Below, piece after piece: positions 50,571 through 62,832 of a stretch of DNA of 64,000 bases (positions within the stretch are counted from its first letter, which is position 1; every line of letters starts with the position of its first letter). The notes beneath the pieces are model-generated. The model had not been told where the DNA came from and ran no database searches. It saw only the letters and a program-made list of their open reading frames with translations. Source of the DNA: Cucumis sativus (lineage: Eukaryota; Streptophyta; Magnoliopsida; Cucurbitales; Cucurbitaceae); assembly GCF_000004075.3 (NCBI RefSeq), contig NC_026655.2, positions 2,418,001-2,482,000 on the forward strand, in the 5' to 3' direction. Position numbers and translations under genes: made by a program.

Positions 50571-53500
50571 TTAATAATATATGAATATGTTTGTATATAG
50601 TTGAGGAACCTTATTGTTAAATCATAGTAAATGTCCATGCCTGTCCAAAAATTTCTCTCTCCGCAATTAATGCGTAAAATTTCTAACAAATGTGGGGCTC
50701 GCTACAACTTTAAATACAAAATTGGGGGATTAAACTTTTCAATCTTATAAACAAAACTGAAAAATATGTCACATTAATACTTATACTAAGCTTTAAATCA
50801 CAATAATTAAAGCAGTAATGAGTAAAGTAAAATTAAATTAGTTAGGAAAGTGATTAAAGATTTGACTTAAATGAAGGGAACGTAAAAAAAGAAAACCGAA
50901 GAACCGATGAAGGAGTCGGGGGGCACACAGGAGGTGCGTGCTGAGTATGCCACCGTCAATGTTGGCACGTGACCAACCCACTTCCCCACGAGCCTTTACA
51001 AGCTAAACCCGCAACCAAACAACCCAATATTCCAAAATTCTCATCACCTAAAAAGGTCTTTGTTGATTGCTTCAATTCATTCATACTTTTCTTCTATAAT
51101 TTAAATATTTCCAACTTCATGGAATTCTGTTTTTTTTCTTTCTTCTCTTTTTCTTTTGCTAAATCATTAAAGAATTGGGTTGTCCATGTCAATATGCTTC
51201 AACAAACCATAGTGGAAAATCTTGCTCCCATTTGAGAGAAGTAGCCTAATCTAACATTTAATTTGCCATTCATTTCAGGTTTGACTATTTGTTATTATTT
51301 TGTTAGTGTGATCGATAAAGTACGAAGAATTGATCCTTCGATCTCAAGAAAAATAGTATATATGTTGATTATCAATTACGCTAACTTTTTATTGTACTAG
51401 TTACTAGTTACGAAGTATGTTATAAAGTATCATATTCTATAGGTTTTTTTTTCTAGTTTACCTTCTAAATTTTATAATTGAAATTTCCATTCACAAAAAT
51501 TTGAAGAAAAAAATGTTCTTCCACAAATGATTGTGTTTTTCAGTCAAACTTGAGCATCTAACTCTAAATGTTTAATATTGTTGAGGGTTGTCCAAGACAA
51601 AGTTTAAAGTTCCCTAAGATATCCAGATGGGAGATAAGAGAACACACATCACAAAAAGAAAATGTTAGTGTTTTGAGATTCTAGCCAACTAGCCAGCCTA
51701 ATAAATATATGTGAATAGAAAAACAACTAAGTTGGATACGGGATGACACACTACAACCTCGAGTGTCATGGTTGTCTTTGACACCATTGTCGTCACATGT
51801 AATGATAATCGTACGTTTAAGAGGACAAACTTATAAATAGTCTCACTCAACCACTTCAAGAAAGAAAATAAGTAATCCCTAAATCATATATTCAACTTTA
51901 CTTCTTTTTGTGCTTACTTGGAATAATCACTCTTTTACTAACTGAGCATTAGAATGCAGTGTAAGATTTAACACCACACTAATGCAGGATCTCCTATACA
52001 TACTAGCTCGAAGTATTTTTAAACCAAATCAAGAAAAAGTAGGTTGAATGTGAGGCAGCTAAACAATCCGCAGTGAAACCCAACACTAACAAGATTCAAA
52101 TGCCAACAATGATATAGAATAGGAAAAAATATACGAAATAGTAATGAATAAAACAATCTAAAATATCACAAAAGTGATATTAGCTTAATGATATTAATAT
52201 GACTTATATTTCTAGAGGTTGAAAATTCAGTCATCCACCTTTGTAATTGTGTACTTCAAATAAAAATGGATTTAAAATATCATTTTAAAAATAAAAACTA
52301 TAATCAATCGCATTAATGATATTTAAGCCATTTCTATAAAAATGGTCCAATGAAATTCCCTAATGTGGAAGGGGTTTCCTTAATTTGGTTATGAATTTTC
52401 CTAAAGTGGAATTAGGGTTTGATTAATCAAAATTAGAAAAATCTTGATGAGATCGGACAACTGTCGCTTTCTGATTATTTTTTAAATTGAATGTTATTAC
52501 TTGAATTTACTTCTAGCTAAGGTTCTGTTTGGAGTCGGAGATAATATATTCTACACTAGAATATCCTCCACGAATAAATGAGGATTATTGTCTTCACAGT
52601 TTATACTAAAACCTATCTCCATTAAAGTTACAATTCATACACCAATCTCAATAGAATAACACTTTTCTTCTCTTCTCTTTTTTTCCTTTTCCTTTTTAGT
52701 TACTTAAAGTTTTGATTATTTCTAAATATTTTGTAACTTAACAAACAACGTAAACGTGTTTAGTTAATTGACTCAATCTTTTTATTTTAAAAGTGAGAGG
52801 CTCGATCCTATTATTATTGTATTAAAAAAACAACAACTTTAGTTAAAGATTAATTTTAATAACTCTACGAAAAAAAATTAATCTTTAGACATAAAATTAA
52901 AATGGTTGAAAGTTAACCATTTTAGGCTGATTATTTAAAATAAATTGAAAAACAAAATTGACAACTTATAAACTTACTTGTTTATTTTGTTTAAAGGATA
53001 TTCTAAAAAATCGTCTCAAATTTTTTAAAACTAAAAATTAAATTAAAATTTAGAATTTAGTTTTAAATTTTAATCTTCTTTCAATTTGTGAAAAAACGTT
53101 ATTTGTTCCATCGTGAAAGACACAAATTTTTTTTGAAGAATTCGTGATGTATCTGATCCATGCATATAATATCATGTAAAATGAAAATAATCTTGTTTTG
53201 CCACCTAATATCGACCATATGTTCAAAAAATATCTAAAAAGAGAGAATTTAGATATGTTGATGAATAGCTAAAAACAGAATATATTTATATAATTCAAAT
53301 CCTACTAACTAAAATGACATAGGTATAAAGTACGTGTTTAATGCTTTAGATTAAGAAGAAATTTTATTGAAAAAAATAATAATAAAAGAATGAGATGATG
53401 CATGATTCTTACTAGGTTTAGAAATATAAAGGGACGATAGATTATGTCACATTGTCACATGTGACAAACTCAAATATAAAGTTATCATTCACACATACAT

Positions 53501-56500
53501 AATATATATATATAATGAAATATTAAATAATTGGATTAGGAAGAGTCAATAAGAAATTTGCTTCACCGACAACAGTTTAATTAAAAACAATACGCATATT
53601 GTTAACTATAATTAAGCTTTGTCATTTAGCACACTTAATTAATTAATTAATTGGGTTAATAATAGATAATTTTTACGTATTTATTTGTATGTTCTCTTTT
53701 TCAAAGTCAATCTTTACAGTTATAATTGTAAATTAAATAAATAATTATAATAAAACCACAATATTTATTTTGAAAAAGAATTACACAATTACAAATTTGA
53801 TTTGGCTACTTTTGTCTCATCTTCTAAAGAGAGAGATTGGGTCAACAAAAGCATATAAATTAATAAACATGTATTATTTCTTTCTAAAGGAAAGTATATA
53901 TTTTTTATGTCTCTGTCATTTTTTGTTTGTATCCTTTCTCTACAAGTAAATTTGATTGTGAAAGGAATCGAATTTTTTTAATATCGTTTTATAATTATCT
54001 AATCAAACGGTTATTCAACAAATATTAGTATATAATAAGTACTAAAATAAATAAATATATATATATTAGTATAAGCATTAGTTCATATAATGTTTAATAT
54101 TTTTATTTTTACTACGTAGTATGCTATATGGTAAACACACCTATATTTATTACAATAATAACTTACTAGATGAAGATTGATTTTTCAATTTCTAAAGAGA
54201 AAACTATACTTACAATCAAGTTAGGCTTTCTTTGACCATGATTAAATAATATATATAAATAAAATGAAATTTAATTTATACATTTTCGATAGTTCTTAAT
54301 TTTCTTCAATAGGTCAAAATAAATTTTTTTAAAAAAAGCTCATTGATATTATTTGAATTCTCTATAGCGTCAATTTTTACAAAAATATTTTTGCATGAAG
54401 TTCAATTATGGATAAAATAAACAGTACACCATATAAAATAAATGAACTTAAGTTTTATAAAGCATGATTGTCTTGTCCAAAGTAAATGTAGTTTGAACGT
54501 ATAGTATATGTTAGCACCGAGTATGTAAGTACAAATCTCTAAACTCTTATGATACTAAAAAAATCAAGGTCTATGTCAAGAGTATAGTTTCTAAAAGCAC
54601 TTTTCTCTAATTTTTAAATCCGAATATCTTACTTGGAATCTAATAAAGATTCATTAACCTATATCCAAATAGAAACCAACATCAACCTTAGAAATAGGTA
54701 AGTAAAACCATCTAAGTTCGACAAAACTAGACCTAACTAACAACTCCCTCGATAATAGAAGAAGAAGTACAAAAAAGATTTCATACTAAGTAATTGCACC
54801 ATTCAACTCTCTATGACAATCAGGAAACATACTTAGCTCAAATTGAACTAAACAAGGAAGAAATACAACTTGGCAATTTAGAAAACTCAGTCAAATCCTC
54901 TCAAATTAGTTAATTTTGGTAAAATGATAAATTATTATAAATTAAAAAGTATAGGAAGTAAGATATCAAAATTTAAATTTAAATTATTACTTTGGTGAAA
55001 GTTGATTAACCATGAGGATATTTGAAAAGAAATAGGAAATAGGGATGGTAAGTAGAATGTAGGGTTTAGGAAAGGGAGGGGGGTGGGGGATAATAATGGA
55101 GTCGCATTCAAAGAGCGTTTGGTTTGGAGGCCAAAACGGGTGAGTAATATGACACACGGGATGCGCGTGTGGGGCGCGCTGGTGATGCGTACGCCACATG
55201 CCCGCCCTTCCCCATCACAAACTCTCTTTTTATTTTCTTTTTCTATACTTTTCATTTTACATTACCCTCCACAACCTCCATTTACACGCTATCTCTTCTC
55301 TAACAATAATTTTAGCCATCAATTTTCTTTTTTAAAAAATATAACTTCTTTTTTCTTTTGCCATCTATTTGTACTTTCTACTTCGTCTTTCAATTTCTAA
55401 CAATGTGGGTTCAATTTACTTTTGAGATTTGATTGAGCGAATTTTATCAAATACCCACTTTTCATCATCAATAAATAATAATGATATTACCATAAATTTC
55501 TATTTTCTTGTATTTTCTCATCAAAATATCACTATTTATATAGGAGATGAAATTATACACACATGGGTAAAATGAGGGTATGCCAATTAGTTTTTTTAGG
55601 ACACTAATCATGAAAATCTACATTACACCATTAATCTATTATTTATAATATAATTTAACGTTTTAGTTATTGTTGTTTTTAATTTTTGGGTTATGTATAA
55701 TCTCTCACCCTCATAAGTTCTCTTTTAATTTATCAAAAAGTTGAAAACAAAAACTATAGGCCCAAATGGTATATGGAGCTCTGCGGCCTGCGGACCTTGG
55801 TTAAGACTTTTCTTCCTTTGATTCTTTCTTCTTCTTCTTTAGGGACATCTACAAGTTTAAACTACAACAACGGTAAAGTTCATAGATGATTTTTTCTTCC
55901 TTTTCTTTTGTTAGTTTTTTCATTAATCAAAACTACAAACAATGTATTATACGTACTTCGATGCTTAAGTTAAATTCTACTTCATGTGAAACTATCACAT
56001 ATTATTTAGAAAAAAAGTTGAATGGTGGGTTTTCTCATTTTTAGGAATGTAGATTTTAGATGACTAGATTAGGACATTAGATTCAACAAAAAGTGGGTAA
56101 GCTAGTCTTGGTGGACGAGGTGACCCAATTGTCTCACTTACTCTTGGTTGTTGTATTGTCCACTTTTTGTTGGCTTCTTCTCTAACCATATTTTCTACAT
56201 GTACTACGTTTCTTCAAATTTGGAGTCACTTTTTTTTTTTTTTTATCTTTAGTATTTTTAACATTTTTTTTTAAATTTTCTCATGGATCCAAAATTACCT
56301 CAAATAATCCATAAATTTACGTGTTTTATTAATCATAGATTAACAACAACCAGCAAGGTTATGGTTTCGTCCACTATATAAGATATTGTGAAGATTTACA
56401 TCAAGGATAGTGGAAATTAATTACTTAAAAGTATTCTAACATCCATTCCAGCTTTCTGGTTGGGTGGTTGCTTGTGGTATGCCTTCCCATGCCACACATT

Positions 56501-58053
56501 TAGATTAATATAATAATTTCTATACATTACTTAATTTAAAAAAGTTTCTTTTCAATTATCAAATTATAGTCATAGATTTCAATATCAACCGTCCAATTAA
56601 ATTCAAGTATCATCATCTCTCCCCACTATTAAAACACATATCAAAAATTTTAAAATACATACATAAGAGATAAATTTTGTGGGTCCAACAAATTAACTTC
56701 ACAACTTGAGTTCTTCAAATTATTATTATTATTTTTCAATTAGAACCACTTATTTGTTTTTTATCCACTAACAATATAGTATAATTAATTAATTAATTTG
56801 AAATTTCTATTTTTTTTTATAAATAATAATAACAATAATCTCCCTTTGAGTTGGAGATTCTTTATCCTTGAAACACCAACAAAAGCACTTGATTGGATTT
56901 TTATGTTCAACTTATCTATTTTTTTAGTTGATTTTCTATCAAATTATCCAATTCTTTGTTGAAAAACTAATTTCATTTAACTATAAGAACTAAACTTTAT
57001 CATCGATTGAACATAACATTTTGTTATATTTTTGTTGAATTTCTAATAATTGTGCTCTTTACTCTAAATTACCCTATAAAAGTTAAACCTACGGTTATTA
57101 TAAAAGCCCAATTTAAAAAAGAACTATGAGATTGAGAAATGATAAAGGATTATTTGGCATATCCAATTCTAGAAAAAGGGAGTGGGGAACCCAATATCAA
57201 TTATCAAACACAAACTAATTAAAATCATTAACTTTTAGCCAATATAAATACTCTAATGAGATATTGCCATGTTGGTTAAGTTCAAAGATAAGTGTTCCAC
57301 AACCTTCTTTACACTTTTGATTTTTTTTATTTGTCTTTTGAATTCTTGGATTTTTTATTTTTTATTTTAGTTCTTTACACTTTTCAAATAACTTAAATTC
57401 AATTTACTTCATTTTAATAAAATTTAAAAATAGTCACTTCAAAAATTAAGTTGCATTAACATTGCTACTATCCCTTTTGAAAACTTCCACGCCTCATTTC
57501 TCTCTCTTTAATGAAAATTATTCTTATTATTTAGTTGATGATAAAAGATTAATATTTAAATTTTATTAAAAAAATATATAAACTAAAATTAGAGCTTTAA
57601 GAGTTTTTCAAACAAAATCCATTCATACGCCTAAAATCCTAGTTAATCACCACTAAAGATATATATATATATATAGATACACGTATGTATGTATACATGT
57701 ATCTATATAGATATACATGTATGTCAATTGAGAAATAACTTAGTCATGTTTGGTTTGCCTCTCTGTAACTTCATATATTGTAAACCATATTGATATGCAT
57801 CGGTACAGTTACAAAATCATATATGATTGTCAGAGAAAGGACATTAGACTCTAATTAAGTGAAAAGAGTAAATAATTTCTCAAGAAGAGATATCGAACCT
57901 AACTTTTGTGTGCTTAGCTAATCCATACACTCTATGCACTATCATAAGCATTAGAGTGCAGTAAGCTTGAAAACACACTCGTAAAAGAAACTTTTGGCAC
58001 ATATTAACTTAAAAAGTGAGACCATCTAAGAAAAAGCATATTAGAGATTAGAC

Positions 58054-58073
58054 ATATATATATATATATATAT
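58054..58073. repeat. (AT)10 microsatellite
   Basis: Alternating AT tract in the gene-free region. A further hexamer array of about five GGAAAA units lies at 58201-58228 and an (AC)n tract of about nine units near 58453-58470. Confidence 0.88.
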
Positions 58074-60935
58074 AAGAGTTTCACGACGACGACGATTGTG
58101 TACGAGTATAGAAAGTAAAATGAAACCGTATATTTAAAATTTTATTTTATGTTAGATTTATCTTTTTTTTTTTTTAATTTGAGTGTGGTCACCTCAAATA
58201 GAAAAGGAAAAGGAAAAGGAAAAGGAAGGAGTCAATCTAGGATTTCATATGCATGCCACACAATTGCTTACATTATAGACTTTACACAAATGGGATATCT
58301 TGTGTTGAGCCCATCAATATTTTCACCTATATTATGTCTCTCTCTAAACTCTAAAGTTATAACATTACTTTCTTTAACTTTTTTTTTTTTTTGTTGCAAC
58401 AAAATTTTGATTTGATGAATCCACAAGGATTGCACTACATAACATTATATATACACACACACACACACTTTTATCCATATAGTTTAAAATTAAATTGGTA
58501 ACTCATCTATCATCAACACAATACTTTTAGTGCCCTAATCAAAATGAGTCAAATTGCCCCCTTTCATCCATCTCTCATTTTTTTGACCCACTTTTCTTTT
58601 CTTTTTCCCACTTTAATTAAGAGACACCCATCAATGTCATGATAATTAATATTCCTTTGGATAAACTATTTTTTTACAAAACGCACTATATACTTCAATT
58701 ATTATTTTTGTTTCATTTAATTCTTACCAAAGCTTAAAAAATAAACTCATCTAAAGAGGCCACACTTCTTTAGTTGGGTCTTGTCAAAGGAGAGGGATAT
58801 GATATGATCACTTCCTCCCTAATTAAATAAAGATTACTCTTCTATTTTTTTCCAATAAGGAAAATATGTGATTGAGAAGTTTATATAGAAATGCTTCTCG
58901 AACAAAACCGTTAAAAAGATGTCTAGACAATACTTTGATTAGTCTAAGTATGTAAGTATATGTTCATATAAGAAAAAAATGATAAATTTTTTTATAAGAA
59001 GAATACTTTAAAAACGATAACCCACTTAGTAGCATAAACACGTTAGAATGTGAAATTAATTGGAAAGACAATATCATTTTTTTGTCTTTTGTTGTTGACC
59101 AAAATAATTAATAAAGAAGCTTTCTTATCCACAAACTGTCATGTTGGTATTAGATTCATCTTTCCATTTCTAACATATGATGGCCATAGACATGGCAACC
59201 AACACCAACACAACCCCACCTTGTTAGTCTCTTATCCCCTTTTCAAAGCAGTTGACTTGCAACTTCAAATCATCTTTGATATAAGTTTGTGTTTTGTGTG
59301 TATACAAGTCACATTCTTTTAAACTTTTCAAATCAAATGTATGTATGCATATATGTTTTCATGTTGTTGCGTGGATAAAGAATTTATTAATGGAGGCCAT
59401 TGCAACGTGACTACCAAATTTGCACGAATAAATGTAGAAGAGAAAAACAGTTCAAGATTATACCATGATTATTATAGGAGAAAGAGGTTGTAGAATTTTA
59501 TTTTTGAATGTTCGAGAATCTCATTGAATATTAGAGTTATCATTGAACACTTTCAAGTATGGATGATATTTGTGTGTGTGACGTGTGAGTCATTAGCTCC
59601 ACTAGCACCAAAGACATACATTTTAAGACTTTGGAAATCCGCTTCATGAAGCATTTGTCTCCCTTCCTTGAAAGACCAACTTAATTTGCATCATATTCTA
59701 TCTTCATCTCCATAAAGATACAAGAGCATATGATCACATTTACAAATCCACAAAACCTAGAAGATTTCACACTATTGATGTATATTTGAAATAAGGCAAT
59801 GTCGTTGATGCCAAAAAAATGGATCAACTACAAATCTGTATTGCTTTTAGGAAATGACGACATAGGTGCTCTAACAAAGAAAATCAAGTCATCGTCGCTC
59901 TAATGATCAAGTTTGTATTAAATATTTAAGTAACTTTGATAGTGAAAAAAAATAGAGAATTTTTAGTAATACCTTCGACCAATGACTTTGGTCGTTTGTA
60001 CATATTAGCTACTACTCGAAATGGTAACTAATGTCACAGCCTAATGGTTCCATATCCTTTGAGGTCGATCTTCCAACATTGAGTTCCCTTGAGTTGCTCC
60101 AATATTAGTGCTTTGATCTTCTCCATGGGTCCTTTAGATTAAGAGTCGTCCATAAAGGTCCTCTGTATTACTGAAAGTTTTTTTTAAAATCTTTTAAATA
60201 AATTTTAATAATGATGACAAAATTGTGAAACTTAATTAAATTTATAGACATTCTTGTGTTAAAGATTGAAACATAGTGTTTAGTGAACGTGAAAATTTTG
60301 AAACTTACAAGCAAAAATCATACCTCATTCATGAAATTGAAATTGTAGTAGGTTGATTTTTAGGGACTAAATTGAAGTCAAATTCAAAATTTAATGAATA
60401 AAATGTAATATTTTAAAAGATATAGATCAAATAAAAACTTTTAATTAAACTATCTTCAAACCCTATTACAAATACTTAAATTTGAGAACAAATAATTAAT
60501 AACCTGTTCCGTACCAATTTGGTTTTTTTATTTGTAATTTTCAACAACAATGTTAGAATTAAAAATAATGGTGTTAAAATGAGGTCTAAATCATTCTGAA
60601 AAAGATCTAACGTATTTAAAAACTCTCCAAATCTTTTTACAAAGTTGAACATCAAATCTTTGACCTAAATTAAAAAAAGCTATATCAATTACAATTGAGC
60701 TAAGTTTACTTTATCAAAACTTTGACACTTGTAGGTTATTAATACGTGTATACATACTTTTTATCTCATTGATTTGAGTTAGAGAAAATATATTTGATTA
60801 AACAGAGTGGAAACACAATTGATACATTGTTTTCAAGTTGAAACAAATTTAAGGCTTTATCCACACCTAAGATCAGGGCCTTGATGCAGTTTCATTTCCT
60901 TGCAAAATCGGATCATCCAGACCCAATCAAAGAAC

Positions 60936-61160
60936 GGCCCAACTCTAGCATTAACTATATAGAGGCCCAGTAGAAAATCAGCCCAATTAGAGCCCATTAA
61001 AGCTCATATATCAGCCCAATGCGTATGATGAAAATCAGCCCATAAATTTCCCTAAATCCACCGTTTAGCATTGTATTCCATCATGTTACTTATTTTTCAA
61101 TTGATTCAAATTTTCCAATTCAATGAAATGGTTTTTTTTTTAGGGTTTAGGGTTTAGAGT
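60936..61160 (+). promoter_or_regulatory. Site II and telo-box block without a gene
   Basis: Six elements in 107 bases: GGCCCA at 60936 and 60964, AGCCCA at 60980, 60991, 61013 and 61037. About 100 bases further on, 61140-61160 holds telomere-like TAGGGTTTAGGGTTTAGAG. The order matches the eS7 promoter in this window. The first ATG downstream (61163) opens an eleven-codon frame only, and I see no gene within 900 bases. Confidence 0.55.
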
Positions 61161-61904
61161 TTATGTTCATGTCAGCAACAACCATTTCAATAAACTAATG
61201 ACAATTTTTTCGGCTCAACTCAAGTCCATATTCTTTAGTTTAGATGTTCTAATCTTCACGATAAACCCAAAAGAACAAAAAATAAGTTAGCCCTTCCTAA
61301 ATTATTACATTTTTGTTATCAACTTAAATCTAATTAAATGCTATAACATGTATTAGCATTAGAAAATGGTAAGAATTGGAACCAAATCAAGATAATAATA
61401 TCTATTAGTACAAATTAATCACCTACTTTAAATCATTAATTGTTCTAAATTTAATTATATATGATTGAAAAAATAAAATAGTAATAGCATGTAAAAAAAC
61501 AAAATAGTTATATAAGAAACTTTGATGGGGAGGAGTTCCACGTGAGTGAAGAAGAAATTTTTTGTTTTTTCATTTGATGGCTATTGGGTGGCTGCTTAAT
61601 GGTATATGTTCACGAAGACGCCGTGAGGGTCGCCCATGGTGGCTTAGACCAATAATATTAATACTCATTTTAAAAGTCCACCTCCAACTTATTTATAATT
61701 TTTACTTCAAAAACTATATTTATATATATGTATGTATTTTCAATTTCATTGCTTCGGTTACGTTTATTCAAGTTCTTTGCTTTGCTGTTTATACACGTTT
61801 ACCATTTACACATTTTATTCTTTTTTTTTATATATATATTAATTACAAGTTACCAATTATTTTCCCATTTAAACTTTCTTCATAATTAACATCTTAAAAA
61901 CGCC

Positions 61905-61910
61905 TATATA
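61905..61910 (+). promoter_or_regulatory. Possible TATA box of the GT14 gene
   Basis: TATATA in the context CGCCTATATACC, 217 bases before the first in-frame ATG (62122) and 379 before the preferred one (62284). Weak call based on position. Confidence 0.3.
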
Positions 61911-62238
61911 CCATCAAACGCTTTCTCTAATCCCTTTAACAAACTTAAATATTTAAATCAAAATTTATGAATCCACACCTCATAATTCTATTTGTTGTAG
62001 AAATAAAAGTTGTGAAGATGGAGGAGAAGATTAGAGCAAAAATGTTAGAGAGGGTTGGAGGTAAAAGAAAAAAAAAGGGAAGTTACTTAAGAGCAATTAA
62101 TAGTTAAGATTACAAAAAGGGATGTTAAGGAGAGGTATCCGTGTTGTGCTTTCCTCCTCTGTTTCTCATCATCTCTCTTACCTTTTCAGTTCTTCATCTT
62201 TTTCTTTGAAAAACAGAGCACACAAATTACTCATTCTT

Positions 62239-62273
62239 CATTCTCCATTCTCCATTCTCCATTCTCCATTCCC
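62239..62273. repeat. CATTCTC heptamer tandem repeat
   Basis: Four perfect and one degenerate copy of CATTCTC just before the preferred GT14 start codon. If translation began at 62122 the array would encode an ILHSPFS-type repeat. Confidence 0.88.
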
Positions 62274-62283
62274 ATTTCATTCA

Positions 62284-62832
62284 ATGACGATCTCTTCCTC
62301 CAACCCCAAACTCCATATCCATTTCAAATCCTTCTTCTCTCCCTTCCTCCTCTTCTCCGCCGGCCTCGCTGCCGGCTTCACTCTTACTCTCTTCATCTTC
62401 CCTTTCCCTTTCTTCCAATTCTCCTCCTCTCTCTCCCTCCCTTTCACCTTCAACCAACTCCAACTCTCTCCCTCCCCTCTCCCCTCGTCTCCACCACCAC
62501 CTCCGCCACCGCCCTCCCGTGTCGGGTTGAAGGAGTTTTTAAACCCTCCTCCCGTACTCCACGACATGACGGAGGAAGAGCTTTTATGGAGGGCCTCACT
62601 TGTTCCGCGCCGGATTCCGAAATTACCTTCGACGGAAACGACGACGTCAACGCGGAAGATCGCATTCTTGTTTCTGACGAAAGATGGAGTCAGTTTGGCT
62701 CCGCTTTGGGAACTGTTCTTTAAAGGGTACGCTGGACTGTACTCCATTTACGTTCATCGGACTCCTTCCTCCTCCTCTACCTCCACCGTCGATTCCTCCT
62801 CTGTTTTCTACGGTCGCTCAATCCCCAGTAAG
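62284..62832 (+). CDS. GT14 (Core-2/I-branching) glycosyltransferase, first exon
   Basis: First exon (183 codons, phase 0) of a type II membrane glycosyltransferase; the donor is CCAGTAAG|GTTTG at 62833 and the next exons lie beyond the window. Residues about 15-45 form a hydrophobic anchor (FLLFSAGLAAGFTLTLFIF), followed by a Pro-rich stem with eight consecutive Pro. The conserved start of the Branch domain follows: KIAFLFLTKDGVSLAPLWEL, FFKGYAGLYSIYVH and FYGRSIPSK, as in plant GT14 proteins that act in the Golgi, some on arabinogalactan glycans. The ATG at 62284 (MTISSSNPKLH) is preferred because relatives begin in this way with a short cytosolic tail; an in-frame ATG at 62122 would add 54 residues, part of them from the heptamer repeat. 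The catalytic portion cannot be judged. Confidence 0.85.

Larger units (their letters stand above)
46480..61900. other. Gene-free region of about 15.4 kb
   Basis: No coding exon was recognised on either strand. Open frames are short and AT- or TC-rich. The region holds a 27-base inverted repeat pair (47411-47437 and 50454-50480), a hairpin (50479-50570), two GC-rich islands (about 50915-51015 and 55085-55215), an alternating purine-pyrimidine stretch (57655-57725), an (AT)n tract (58054-58073), a GGAAAA hexamer array (58201-58228), an (AC)n tract near 58455 and a site II/telo-box block (60936-61160). Degraded transposon remnants may be present but none could be delimited. Confidence 0.55.

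Noticed and set aside
54935..55255. 106-codon minus-strand frame over the GC-rich island
   Set aside because: Three frames overlap here on both strands; the openness reflects composition, and no motif is present.
56473..56496. TGTGGTATG/CATGCCACA hairpin that looked like a microRNA arm
   Set aside because: Only nine pairs with one wobble; no match to a microRNA that I know and no extended stem.
62277..62747. 156-codon antisense frame
   Set aside because: Shadow of the GT14 exon on the opposite strand; Glu/Arg/Gly-rich complement of Ser/Pro/Phe codons.
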